This document shows, piece after piece, positions 15,598-24,405 of a DNA stretch of 50,931 bases. Positions within the stretch are counted from its first letter, which is position 1; every line of letters begins with the position of its first letter. The stretch lies in IMG/VR virus record IMGVR_UViG_3300013113_000195, positions 1 through 50,931 of that record; one strand, 5' to 3'. Position numbers and translations under genes: made by a program. The notes below the pieces were generated by a model. That model made no database searches, was not told the origin of the DNA, and was given only the letters and a program-made list of their open reading frames with translations. Source of the stretch: a virus.

Positions 15598-16319
15598 TTA
15601 TAAAAACAGTTACAACTTTTAATAGCCGGTTATATGAAGAATACGCTCATAGATTTATGTCGACTTATAATTGGCCGTTTGAGTTGATTGTTTATAGTGA
15701 AGACGAAATATCAAATGTAAAAACTCTTAATACATTTGATCTTATACCTAAATGTAAAGAGTTTGTTAACAGGAACAAAGACAGAGAACTTCCTGATCTT
15801 AAATTAGATACTTTTAAATTTGATGCTGTTCGATTTTGTTACAAAGTGTATGTGTATACACATGAAATATTAAGGCAAATAGAATTAGGTGAAGCAGACG
15901 GGTTAATATGTATAGATGCTGATAGTGTATTTTATAATCCAATTGATATAGAATGGATGAAAAAGAATATACACCGAAATGAGTGTATGGTAACATACTT
16001 AGGCAGACCAGATTATACAGAGTGCGGATATTTGTATTTTAATTTAAAACATGCTGATACTAAAAAATATGCTGAAGAAGTACAAGAAATGTATAATTCA
16101 GATATGTTATATAACGAACAAGAATGGCATGACAGTTGGATATGGGACGTAATAAGAATAAGATTTGAAAAACTTTTTAACACTTTAAATTATAATATAG
16201 GTGATAATCAAAAAGGGCATGTACAATGTAGAAGTGTATTAGGACAAATATATGATCATACAAAAGGCCCCCGAAGAAAGAAAGCAGGAAGAAGTGGAGA
16301 ATTTAAAGGCCATGAATAA
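15594..16319 (+). CDS. GT-A-type glycosyltransferase
   Basis: A 241-residue protein with a nucleotide-sugar-binding fold: MIIKTVTTFNSRLYEEYAHR at the start, and the DxD metal-binding motif in GLICIDADSVFYNP (DAD at 108-110). A later ECGYLYFNL and a DSWIWDVIR segment match the acceptor side of small GT-A enzymes. The ATG overlaps the acetyltransferase stop (ATGA). It is part of a run of sugar genes. Confidence 0.7.
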   Translation: MIIKTVTTFNSRLYEEYAHRFMSTYNWPFELIVYSEDEISNVKTLNTFDLIPKCKEFVNRNKDRELPDLKLDTFKFDAVRFCYKVYVYTHEILRQIELGEADGLICIDADSVFYNPIDIEWMKKNIHRNECMVTYLGRPDYTECGYLYFNLKHADTKKYAEEVQEMYNSDMLYNEQEWHDSWIWDVIRIRFEKLFNTLNYNIGDNQKGHVQCRSVLGQIYDHTKGPRRKKAGRSGEFKGHE

Positions 16320-16998
16320 CATTTATATAGGTTGGGATAGTAGAGAAGATATTGCTTATCAAGTTTGTGAGCATAGTATACTTAATAGATCTAAAACTAC
16401 AAACGTAATTCCTTTAAAGCAAAACGAGTTACGTGACTCAGGAACATATACTAGAGATATAGATAAGTTAGGAAGTACGGAATTTACATTTACTAGATTC
16501 TTAGTTCCGCACTTACAAGAGTACAGCGGTTGGGCCATGTTTTGTGATTGCGACATGGTATTCTTAATTGATGCTCAGGAAGTATTTGATCAAGTAGATG
16601 ACAAGTTTGCTGTAATGTGTGTACAGCACAACTACGACGTTAAAGAAGGAAGGAAAATGGACGGACAATTACAACTGCCATATCCACGTAAAAACTGGAG
16701 TTCTATGGTTTTGTTTAATTGTGGCCATCCTAGCAATAAAAAGTTAACTAAGGAACTTGTTAATGATCCTAACATAACTGGAAAATACCTCCATAGGTTT
16801 AGTTGGTTAGAAGACTCAGAAATAGGCGAATTAGATTATAGTTATAATTGGCTAGTTGGCCATTATACAGAAACAGAAACTACGAAGCCTAAAGTGTTAC
16901 ATTATACATTAGGTGGGCCGTGGTTTGATAACATGAGAAAGTGTGAATACAGTGATGTTTGGAAAAAAGAAGTCATTAATTTATACAGTAGTCAATAG
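16312..16998 (+). CDS. GT-A-type glycosyltransferase
   Basis: A 228-residue protein from ATG 16312 (MNNIYIGWDSREDIAYQVCE). An upstream in-frame ATG at 16252 would add 20 charged residues lying inside the previous gene and is less likely. The DxD motif is in WAMFCDCDMVFL (79-81). The TRFLVPHL motif just before it and the HYTLGGPWFDN segment near the end are typical of phage-encoded GT-A proteins. Overlaps the previous gene by 8 bases. Confidence 0.75.
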   Translation: MNNIYIGWDSREDIAYQVCEHSILNRSKTTNVIPLKQNELRDSGTYTRDIDKLGSTEFTFTRFLVPHLQEYSGWAMFCDCDMVFLIDAQEVFDQVDDKFAVMCVQHNYDVKEGRKMDGQLQLPYPRKNWSSMVLFNCGHPSNKKLTKELVNDPNITGKYLHRFSWLEDSEIGELDYSYNWLVGHYTETETTKPKVLHYTLGGPWFDNMRKCEYSDVWKKEVINLYSSQ

Positions 16999-17804
16999 TG
17001 CCAGATTCTAGAATAGTGCTGTGTACGGGCGGATTTGACCCCTTACACGGTGGACATATTGCCTATTTAAAAGCCGCAAAAGCATTAGGGGATATACTTA
17101 TTGTAGGTTTAAATTCTGATGAATGGCTGGAGCGTAAAAAGGGTAAAGCCTTTATGCCCTGGAACGAGCGTCTTACTATTTTAAATAGTTTAGAAGTAGT
17201 AGACGAAGTGTTCACGTTCATGGATGACGATGATACTGCTATTAATTTTATTAAGCAAGTTAAAGCACACTATCCTATTACAGCATATAAATTAATCTTT
17301 GCTAACGGTGGTGACAGGACAGCAGACAATATACCAGAAATGGTTTTTGATGATGTTGAGTTTGTATTTGGTGTAGGCGGTGAAGATAAAAAGAATTCGA
17401 GCAGTTGGATATTAAAAGAATGGTCATCACCTAAAGTTGAGCGTAATTGGGGATACTATAGAAACTTGTATAAAGGTAAAAACTTTATGGTTAAAGAACT
17501 AGTTATTAATCCGCAAAGTAGTTTGTCAATGCAACGACATAAACATAGAAGTGAAACTTGGAACTTAGTTAGTGGCAATGCTGAGTTATTAGTTAACTGG
17601 ACAGTAATGGGAGATCCTTTTGATGGAGCAAATGTCTGGAAATTATCTCCGCAAAATCCAGTTGACATTCCAAAAAATTATTGGCACAAAGGTAGAAACA
17701 ATACTGATGAGCCAGCACATATAGTTGAGATATGGAAAGGTGATACTGAACACTTAACAGAAGATGATATTGAACGTTGGTATACAGGTGGGGAAGTTGA
17801 ATGA
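16998..17804 (+). CDS. Cytidylyltransferase-cupin fusion
   Basis: A 268-residue two-domain protein starting at GTG 16998, which overlaps the previous stop (TAGTG). Residues 4-140 are a nucleotidyltransferase of the RfaE/TagD/GCT type, with GGFDPLHGGHIAYL (HxGH at 17-20) and the conserved NSDEW and MPWNERL segments. Residues 150-268 are a cupin resembling the C-terminal domain of mannose-phosphate isomerase/guanylyltransferase, with metal-binding QRHKHRSETW (H181, H183, E186) and H230 in IPKNYWHKGRN. It probably activates a sugar phosphate or polyol phosphate to a nucleotide sugar, with sugar isomerisation or binding by the cupin. It anchors the interpretation of this region as a sugar-biosynthesis island. 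Confidence 0.8.
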   Translation: MPDSRIVLCTGGFDPLHGGHIAYLKAAKALGDILIVGLNSDEWLERKKGKAFMPWNERLTILNSLEVVDEVFTFMDDDDTAINFIKQVKAHYPITAYKLIFANGGDRTADNIPEMVFDDVEFVFGVGGEDKKNSSSWILKEWSSPKVERNWGYYRNLYKGKNFMVKELVINPQSSLSMQRHKHRSETWNLVSGNAELLVNWTVMGDPFDGANVWKLSPQNPVDIPKNYWHKGRNNTDEPAHIVEIWKGDTEHLTEDDIERWYTGGEVE

Positions 17805-18445
17805 AAAATGTAGAAGGTTGGTGGATGCCAGATTATGATACACATTTTGAAAATTATATGTCTAACGGACAATATCAACAATACGGTAGGGACATTACTC
17901 TCGGATATGTAAAAGACTTTAATACTGTAGCCGTAGATGTCGGTGCTAATATCGGATTTTGGACAAAACCTCTTTGTACAAAATTTAACCATGTCCATGC
18001 TTTTGAACCAATGGCAGATAATAGAGAGTGTTTAGAAAAAAATGTTACTAGTGAGAATTATACATTATATTATGTAGCACTAGGTAAGGAAAATCTAAGA
18101 GACCAGCCAGTTTATGTTAATGGCGGTTCGTGCGGAGCATCGTCATTAGATCCTACTAAAGCAAAAAGAATTTCAGAAATAGTAACAGATGTCACGACAT
18201 TAGATGGTTACAACTTAACTAATGTAGGATACATGAAGATAGATGTACAAGGTACAGAAAAAGAAGTAATATTAGGGTCATTAGAAACATTAAAAAATAA
18301 TGACGTATGTTTAGTAGTAGAATTACCTAGACGAACCACAGAAGAAAAACAGTACCACACTGAAGTAAAAGAACTATTATCAACAATTGGTTATACTTGG
18401 CAAGAGCAACAGTATAAAAAAGAGGCTGTGTTTTTAAAATGTTAG
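17801..18445 (+). CDS. FkbM-family methyltransferase
   Basis: A 214-residue FkbM-type SAM methyltransferase with motif I VAVDVGANIGFWTKPL (43-58), VHAFEPMADN (post-I), and the FkbM-specific VGYMKIDVQGTEKEVILG segment. FkbM enzymes O-methylate sugars in polysaccharides and natural products. The start overlaps the previous gene (ATGA). A second FkbM protein is encoded at 20421. Confidence 0.85.
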   Translation: MKNVEGWWMPDYDTHFENYMSNGQYQQYGRDITLGYVKDFNTVAVDVGANIGFWTKPLCTKFNHVHAFEPMADNRECLEKNVTSENYTLYYVALGKENLRDQPVYVNGGSCGASSLDPTKAKRISEIVTDVTTLDGYNLTNVGYMKIDVQGTEKEVILGSLETLKNNDVCLVVELPRRTTEEKQYHTEVKELLSTIGYTWQEQQYKKEAVFLKC

Positions 18446-19035
18446 CATTTGGTTGTAGTATTGTAGCAGGTGAAGAAATAGAAACAGAACCAACTATACC
18501 TAAGTTGTTTGCTGAGCACATTAACGAACCACTAGAGAATTATAGCAAAGCAGGTTCAAGTAACGAAGAGATTCTTTTTACAGCATACGAAAATATTAAA
18601 TTAGGACATACTATATTAGTAGGTATAACTGATATTAGTAGAGTATATTGGCCACACGTTGATACTAATAATATGCAAAGTCAATCAATTAGTAACAGAA
18701 GGGAACCCAAGTTTCCCTTACAAGGATTGAAGAAAACACTTGACCATTATGTTAAATTTTGCTATAATGAACATACATTAGAACATTATTACTATAAGAG
18801 ATTTAAACACCTCGAGCAATACTGTCAACAACTAGGCAATAAAATATATTTCTTTACAAGCATAGCATCAACTGATTCTCAACTAACACAATTTCATGGC
18901 AATAACTGGCACACAAAAACATCACTTGTAAACTATTGTGATGACAACAATTTAGGTAGGATGCCAAAAGATCATCCTACAAGTAAAGCACACCAAGAAT
19001 ATTTTAAAGAAATGGTAAAAGAGTATAAATTATGA
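18439..19035 (+). CDS. SGNH/GDSL-type hydrolase-like protein
   Basis: A 198-residue protein with the block order of SGNH hydrolases. Block I is MLAFGCSIVAGEE (S7), block II is ENYSKAGSSNEEIL (G39, N42), a block III-like VGITDISRVYW follows, and KDHPTSKAHQEYF near the C-terminus matches the Asp/His block V (D178 to H185). It may deacetylate or de-esterify a sugar, which fits an island that also encodes an acetyltransferase. The catalytic assignment comes from motif positions only. Confidence 0.65.
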   Translation: MLAFGCSIVAGEEIETEPTIPKLFAEHINEPLENYSKAGSSNEEILFTAYENIKLGHTILVGITDISRVYWPHVDTNNMQSQSISNRREPKFPLQGLKKTLDHYVKFCYNEHTLEHYYYKRFKHLEQYCQQLGNKIYFFTSIASTDSQLTQFHGNNWHTKTSLVNYCDDNNLGRMPKDHPTSKAHQEYFKEMVKEYKL

Positions 19036-19697
19036 AAGCAAAACTAGTAAGTTACAGTAAAGCAACTCCGGATTTTGAAGCAGAAGGTCTTGATAATTTA
19101 CAAGAACTTATAGCCTACTGTGCCAAAGTGAGCAATCCAGCAAATCAAATTAACAAAGAAACAAGTGAAAGATTAATCAAGTATTTGATCAAACATCAAC
19201 ACTGGTCTCCACTTGAGATGGTCAATGCTACATTAGAAATAGAAACAACAAGGGATATTGCCCATCAAATAGTAAGGCATCGTAGTTTTAGTTTCCAAGA
19301 ATTTAGTCAACGTTATGCTGATCCAACTACAATGGAAGATTGGTATACTATGAGAGAAGCACGTTTACAAGATCCTATTAATAGGCAAAATAGTATTGAC
19401 ACAGATGACGTAGACTTAACTATTGAGTGGTTTAAAAGACAAAGTGAAGTACAACAAGCATCTGAAAGAGCATACCAGTGGGCTATTGATAATGGTATTG
19501 CTAAAGAGCAGGCCCGTGTAGTATTGCCAGAAGGCATGACTAAAACAAGGTTATATATGAACGGTACAATTCGTAGTTGGGTACATTATATTGAATTGCG
19601 AAGTGCTAATGGTACACAAAAAGAACACATGGAAATAGCACATGCCTGTGCTAAGATTATTTCTGATATATTTCCTTTGATTAAAAATATCAAATGA
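19032..19697 (+). CDS. thyX: Flavin-dependent thymidylate synthase ThyX
   Basis: A 221-residue ThyX, which makes dTMP from dUMP using FADH2 and methylene-tetrahydrofolate. The signature RHRSFSFQEFSQRY is at 82-95 (pattern RHRxxSxxxxSxRY). The N-terminal KHQHWSPLEM and C-terminal RLYMNGTIRSWVHYIELR segments are also characteristic. Length is normal. It overlaps the SGNH gene (ATGA). It is a phage nucleotide-metabolism gene sitting within the sugar island. Confidence 0.96.
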   Translation: MKAKLVSYSKATPDFEAEGLDNLQELIAYCAKVSNPANQINKETSERLIKYLIKHQHWSPLEMVNATLEIETTRDIAHQIVRHRSFSFQEFSQRYADPTTMEDWYTMREARLQDPINRQNSIDTDDVDLTIEWFKRQSEVQQASERAYQWAIDNGIAKEQARVVLPEGMTKTRLYMNGTIRSWVHYIELRSANGTQKEHMEIAHACAKIISDIFPLIKNIK

Positions 19698-19716
19698 CAG
19701 TAGGTAGTAAAATTTA

Positions 19717-20424
19717 ATGAATAACGTAGCATGTGTTTGGATTCCGCCTAAGTATAATGTATCTTATGTAGAAACACTCTACAATAGTGTGAAAAGAAAT
19801 CTAACACAGTCATTTAACTTTTACTGTTTAACAACACACCCGCAAGAAATTACAAACCCTAATATAATACCAATAGTATTAGAAGTAGATCCTATGTTTG
19901 ATAACGATGCTAGAAAGTGGTGGTATAAATGTAACTTGTTTAATAAGCATAAATGGTCGGGGCAAGTATTATATTTAGATTTAGATACTGTAGTTGTAGG
20001 GTCTTTAGACAAGTTCTTTGAATGGGAAACAGATCAGTTTAGAATATGTCAAGACTTTAATCGCCATGGCATAGCCGACTATAGCATAAGTAATAGTAGT
20101 GTTATAGGATTTCAAGCAAATGCTTACACAAATATTTACAATGACTTTCAAAACGAAAAAACAACAAATATTAAAAGACATAAAGGTGACCAAGATTGGT
20201 TGTCTAGGATATTTCCCAATGATACAAAAAAATGGTGGCCTAAAGAGTGGGCTATGAGTTATAAATGGGAAGTATTAAACGGCGGATTAAAACGTATGGG
20301 TACAACAGAATATAAATCAGATAAGACTGTATTACATAACAATACAAGTATATTAGTTTTTCATGGTAAACCCAATCCAGGTGATGTATTAGATGATCCA
20401 TTAATATTGGAGAATTGGAAATGA
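19717..20424 (+). CDS. GT-A-type glycosyltransferase
   Basis: A 235-residue protein with a clear DxD motif in GQVLYLDLDTVVVGSLD (YLDLDTVV at 86-93), preceded by KWWYKCNLFNKHKW, the conserved basic segment before the metal site in many phage GT-A proteins. LNGG and SILVFHGKPNPGDV follow near the end. The end overlaps the next gene as ATGA. Confidence 0.75.
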   Translation: MNNVACVWIPPKYNVSYVETLYNSVKRNLTQSFNFYCLTTHPQEITNPNIIPIVLEVDPMFDNDARKWWYKCNLFNKHKWSGQVLYLDLDTVVVGSLDKFFEWETDQFRICQDFNRHGIADYSISNSSVIGFQANAYTNIYNDFQNEKTTNIKRHKGDQDWLSRIFPNDTKKWWPKEWAMSYKWEVLNGGLKRMGTTEYKSDKTVLHNNTSILVFHGKPNPGDVLDDPLILENWK

Positions 20425-21254
20425 TATCAACTGGAAAGTGTAGACATGGAAAGTTTACTTGGTTTGACAATGATGTTATCATTGGAAAAAGTTTAGCAAC
20501 ATACGGTGAGTATTGTGAATGGGAAATAATGTGCTTAGAGCAGTTAATTGAACCAGAATGGCATATTGCTGACATTGGAGCAAACATAGGAACACACTCA
20601 GTACCTTTTAGTAAACTAGCACATAAAGGTCATATACATGCTTTTGAACCAAATGAATTATCTAGAGGTTTATTAGAACGTAATTTATTACAAAATCAAA
20701 TTACTAATACTACAGTATATCCTTATGCTTTAAGTAGAAGTGCTGGAAATAGGTACCTAAGTAACTATAATCCTCAAAAACCGGGCAATTACGGTGAGGC
20801 TAGTTTAAACAATAGTAGCGAAATGATGGAACTAGTGCCTACTATGCGATTAGATCAAGTACAGTTTGAAAGATTAGATCTTATTAAATGTGACGTAGAA
20901 GGTGAGGAGCCAAATGTATTTAAAGGTGCTAAACGTACATTAGAAAAACATTTGCCAACTTGCTTTATTGAATGTAATGATGAGGTAAATCTCAAGCCAT
21001 TATGGAATAGATTTAATAAGTTAGGGTACACTCAAATGTATTGGTGCCCTGTTAGGAATTTTAATCCTGATAATTATAAAGGATTTACGAAAAATGTATT
21101 TGGTAGCGGTGGAGTAATTAACGTAATGTTTATGTCACCTAAAAGAAAAGTTAACTTTCAGTATTTAGAAGAAGTTATTGGCCCTGAAGATAGTTATAAA
21201 AAGATGTATGAGAGAGCAACTTTAAATCAAAACGCGGCAAAGAAACTACTTTAA
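20421..21254 (+). CDS. FkbM-family methyltransferase
   Basis: A 277-residue FkbM-type methyltransferase. ATG 20421 is chosen because GGAG at 20409-20412 gives an 8-base spacer and the start forms an ATGA overlap; a TTG six bases upstream is less well placed. Motif I is HIADIGANIGTHSVPFSKL, followed by GHIHAFEPN and LDLIKCDVEGEEPNVFKGAK. It is probably a sugar O-methyltransferase paired with the protein at 17801. Its 3' end meets the convergent minus-strand operon with a 9-base overlap. Confidence 0.85.
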   Translation: MISTGKCRHGKFTWFDNDVIIGKSLATYGEYCEWEIMCLEQLIEPEWHIADIGANIGTHSVPFSKLAHKGHIHAFEPNELSRGLLERNLLQNQITNTTVYPYALSRSAGNRYLSNYNPQKPGNYGEASLNNSSEMMELVPTMRLDQVQFERLDLIKCDVEGEEPNVFKGAKRTLEKHLPTCFIECNDEVNLKPLWNRFNKLGYTQMYWCPVRNFNPDNYKGFTKNVFGSGGVINVMFMSPKRKVNFQYLEEVIGPEDSYKKMYERATLNQNAAKKLL

Positions 21255-22451
21255 AAATTCCCCTGATAGAAATTCAATTTTTTTATTATCTTCGTCTGAA
21301 ATTTCCAAACCGTTTTTAGTAGTAGGAGGTATACTACCTATTATTAGACTTTTATTAGGCAATAACTGTTTTAAATTTTTATACCATTTTTGAATTAATC
21401 CTAGTCTACTTTCTACCATAAAGACGTTACGGATTCTTGTAGCATTAATTGAAGCAATAGGACTTGAATCAAATATGTTACTAATCCATAAAACTGTAGG
21501 TTTGTTATCTAAACTAGAAAATATTAGTTCTTGACCAATATTATCGTGTGCTATATTAACAGTACACCATGCGATGTCACCATTTACTTCTGCTTGTTTT
21601 AGTTTAGCCATAGTTTCTACAATATTTTCAACTCCGCCCCATTTTTTAATTTCTTGTTTCCACATATTATCCCATTCCTTAGGACCGGCACCTGGTCGTG
21701 TGCCTTCGTTAATTTGCCCGCTGGCTATTAATATGCTTTTAGCAATAGGATGTTCCATGGCCCAATCATGTAATGGGTATGAACCGTCCCAAGACAGTAT
21801 CATTTCTTTAGCAAAACAAATAGGAAAACTACTAACATCAAATAAAACTAATTTATTATCCGGTTTCCAATTAAGTTCACGTAGCAACCAAGCAAATTTT
21901 AACCCGCTTGGCAACATAACAAATTGATCAAACTCTTTTTTGTTTAACTTTGCTTTCTTAACAAACTTATTTTCGTATTTTTCTGTATTATACATGTGGT
22001 GAACTAATGTGTAGCCGCCTAATGTAGTTGTTATAGCATTTCTACTGTAATCTTCTGTTTGCCAATCTTTAACGATTGCTACTACATCTTTATATTCTTG
22101 AGTATCTATTACTGCTTGAGATCTTAAATTAACACCGTATTTGCTACTATTATTAAAACTATCATTTATAGCCGTAATAGACCCACAAGGTGTAGTAACA
22201 GAAGTTATTTCATTATCTAGTTGGTACTTTGCTAATAACATTAATATATCTTCATTAACAATGTGGTTGTTTTTATGACAAATAAAGTATCCTTTAGTTT
22301 CGTTAAGAGATGGATCTTGTACTATTTTATCGTCTATACAATATGAGGCTATCTTTATAAGAAATAATGTGTTTCTATCTAATTGACTAGAGTTATCTAA
22401 TACAAATGTATAGTTTTCTCGGAGATATTGATATATGTCGTGATATTTCAT
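21246..22451 (-). CDS. Uncharacterised protein, tandem paralogue A
   Basis: A 401-residue protein not assigned to a family. It shares a series of motifs in the same order with its upstream neighbour (22448-23671). These are a FVMLPSGLKFAWLLRELNW versus YVLVSSGWLWAWLLEKNNW block, then LVLFDVSSFPICFA versus LTLFNIDGPALTY, then a WDNMW/LQNMW block, and LWISNIFDSSP versus WFVSNIFASYG. The gene is last in a four-gene minus-strand operon and overlaps its neighbour by ATGA. The WxSNIF strand followed by helices could be a methyltransferase-like fold, but this is speculative. Confidence 0.65.
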   Translation of the reverse strand: MKYHDIYQYLRENYTFVLDNSSQLDRNTLFLIKIASYCIDDKIVQDPSLNETKGYFICHKNNHIVNEDILMLLAKYQLDNEITSVTTPCGSITAINDSFNNSSKYGVNLRSQAVIDTQEYKDVVAIVKDWQTEDYSRNAITTTLGGYTLVHHMYNTEKYENKFVKKAKLNKKEFDQFVMLPSGLKFAWLLRELNWKPDNKLVLFDVSSFPICFAKEMILSWDGSYPLHDWAMEHPIAKSILIASGQINEGTRPGAGPKEWDNMWKQEIKKWGGVENIVETMAKLKQAEVNGDIAWCTVNIAHDNIGQELIFSSLDNKPTVLWISNIFDSSPIASINATRIRNVFMVESRLGLIQKWYKNLKQLLPNKSLIIGSIPPTTKNGLEISDEDNKKIEFLSGEFLK

Positions 22452-23671
22452 CGTATTACCACCGGTCTTTTTGCTGTATAGACTTTGTTATCGCTATCTA
22501 TAAAAGGTAAACTACCGTGTACAGCGTCATTACTATTTAATTTTTTCTTAAAGTCTTCAAAAAATTGTAACTCGACTTCTTTATTCATTCCAGACCACAT
22601 TCTACTACCGTAACTAGCAAAAATATTGCTTACAAACCAAAATGCTCTGCCTTTACAAAGCGTAGATAGTTTCTTTGTTAAAAGATTATCAGACATGATG
22701 TTTAAATTAGCAATAGATAGTTTACCATTTGCTTCAGCCCATTGCCATTTTCTAAAGAAACGTAAAAATGCTTCTTCTCCAACTTTAGGGTCTTCGCTAT
22801 TGTCTATTCTTGCCCATCGTAACATTTCATGATCCCACATATTTTGTAAATGCTGTTTGCCTTCGTCGGTAATAGTTGTATGATCATCTTTAGGTGATAT
22901 AATACCTGCTTTAATCATTATAGATTTTGCTGTTTCGTTTGTTGTAACAAAATCTACATATGATTGATCCCATGGAGACCAATAATGTACTAAATTTGTA
23001 ATATATGTTAGTGCTGGCCCGTCAATATTAAACAATGTTAAGTATTCTTCTTTTGGATCCCAATTATTTTTTTCTAGTAACCATGCCCATAACCAACCTG
23101 AACTTACTAATACATAATGGTTAAAGTCGTTATTATCTAATTTTTCAAAAGGATCTTTGTATTGTTCTGTATTAAAGGCAAATAAATTGTTTAACCAAGG
23201 ACTAATAATTTCGTTAATTCGTAAAGTTGTTAAATCTGTACAATGCGGACGGTCAACACTTTCAAATTTTCTTAAATTAGTATCAATTTTTATATTTTCC
23301 AATGATTGAAATTCATGTATAATGTGTATATCGCCTGTGCTTATACCAGTTTGTAAAGTATCAAGTTTTATCATTAATTGTACGAACAAAGTTTCACTAA
23401 ATTTAGCATCACGTTCTACTATAATATAATAGTTGTGCTTACCTTGTGCTATTACACTATTAATATCTTCTATATTATCAATAGTACAAATTTCGTCAAC
23501 TACATTGCCTACTAAAATACTATAAAATTCTGTTTCCTCGTTTGGTGCTACTAAGACTAGAAGAGTTTCTTCTATTAATCTATCTTGATAACGTGTATAA
23601 TCGTTTTCTTCTATCAAATACTTTTCATAATCAGTGTCACTATCGTGGCTTTTTTCTGTATAATTATTCAT
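22448..23671 (-). CDS. Uncharacterised protein, tandem paralogue B
   Basis: A 407-residue protein paralogous to the downstream gene, with the same order of Trp-rich motifs (SSGWLWAWLLEKNNWDPKEE, LTLFNIDGPAL, WFVSNIFASYGSRMW). The N-terminal 150 residues are acidic and differ from the paralogue. Its position between a 2OG oxygenase-containing operon head and paralogue A suggests these proteins act together. Function is unknown. Confidence 0.65.
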   Translation of the reverse strand: MNNYTEKSHDSDTDYEKYLIEENDYTRYQDRLIEETLLVLVAPNEETEFYSILVGNVVDEICTIDNIEDINSVIAQGKHNYYIIVERDAKFSETLFVQLMIKLDTLQTGISTGDIHIIHEFQSLENIKIDTNLRKFESVDRPHCTDLTTLRINEIISPWLNNLFAFNTEQYKDPFEKLDNNDFNHYVLVSSGWLWAWLLEKNNWDPKEEYLTLFNIDGPALTYITNLVHYWSPWDQSYVDFVTTNETAKSIMIKAGIISPKDDHTTITDEGKQHLQNMWDHEMLRWARIDNSEDPKVGEEAFLRFFRKWQWAEANGKLSIANLNIMSDNLLTKKLSTLCKGRAFWFVSNIFASYGSRMWSGMNKEVELQFFEDFKKKLNSNDAVHGSLPFIDSDNKVYTAKRPVVIR

Positions 23672-24395
23672 ATTCGTCTGGAGCCTCGCCCTCTTCTACA
23701 TATTCTGCCATATTTTCCGTCAACCAATGGTGTTTGTTTAAGTCTTTTTCGTTTTCGTAGTATACATATTGTCTAAACGGATTAATACGGTCGTCAAAAG
23801 AATGAACTTCTTGCCCTTCTTGTAAAAACTTACAAACCCAATACCAACCATAAAACAATCTTTCACTGTCTATTGTTTTATCTGTACCTGTTGATGATAA
23901 TTTTCCGTCGTTGTTTATTACTTCTGGGAATAGTTGCCCCGGTTCAGGTCTGTCTCTTCTATTTCCAAAAAACAATCTACCGGCTTTTTGAAAGTGTTGT
24001 AAATTTACTACCATTGTATAAGGCATAATACCCCACCATCGGTCACCTTCGCTATCTACTTTGTGTGTGACTTGCCCTAATACAGCACAATTAGGATTTT
24101 TTTCCATATAGTTCATTGCCCTTATTGTAAATTCTCTAGCAATAGTACTACCTGGTATTTGTATAATAGCAAAATTACATTTTGCTTTTTGAATTGCTTT
24201 AACTATGCCTAGTTCTACAATAGGTCCAGTATAATTAAAAGCAAACATGTCTTTTAATTCATTATGATTTGCTGTGGTAAGTTCAGAACCTAAATCACCA
24301 CAATCTTTTAATGTATCAACCTTTGAATCTAAGAATTCTTTGTAATCCCATTGTATTAAAGCAACTTCATTTCGAATGAAACTCCAACTAATCAT
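23664..24395 (-). CDS. Uncharacterised protein, possible glycosyltransferase-like fold
   Basis: A 243-residue protein without a recognised family motif. An alternation of strands and helices with FAIIQIPGSTIAREFTIRAM, CAVLGQVTHKVDSEGDRWWG and YTMVVNLQHFQKAGRLFFGN resembles the nucleotide-sugar half of GT-A proteins, but no DxD is evident. The C-terminus is acidic (EYVEEGEAPDEYE). It is the second gene of the minus operon and overlaps paralogue B by 8 bases. Confidence 0.6.
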   Translation of the reverse strand: MISWSFIRNEVALIQWDYKEFLDSKVDTLKDCGDLGSELTTANHNELKDMFAFNYTGPIVELGIVKAIQKAKCNFAIIQIPGSTIAREFTIRAMNYMEKNPNCAVLGQVTHKVDSEGDRWWGIMPYTMVVNLQHFQKAGRLFFGNRRDRPEPGQLFPEVINNDGKLSSTGTDKTIDSERLFYGWYWVCKFLQEGQEVHSFDDRINPFRQYVYYENEKDLNKHHWLTENMAEYVEEGEAPDEYE

Positions 24396-24405
24396 GTAAT
24401 ACGTC

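Noticed and set aside
16252-16311. Upstream ATG for the second glycosyltransferase
   Set aside because: It adds a charged segment lying wholly inside the preceding gene; ATG 16312 gives the normal start of the fold.
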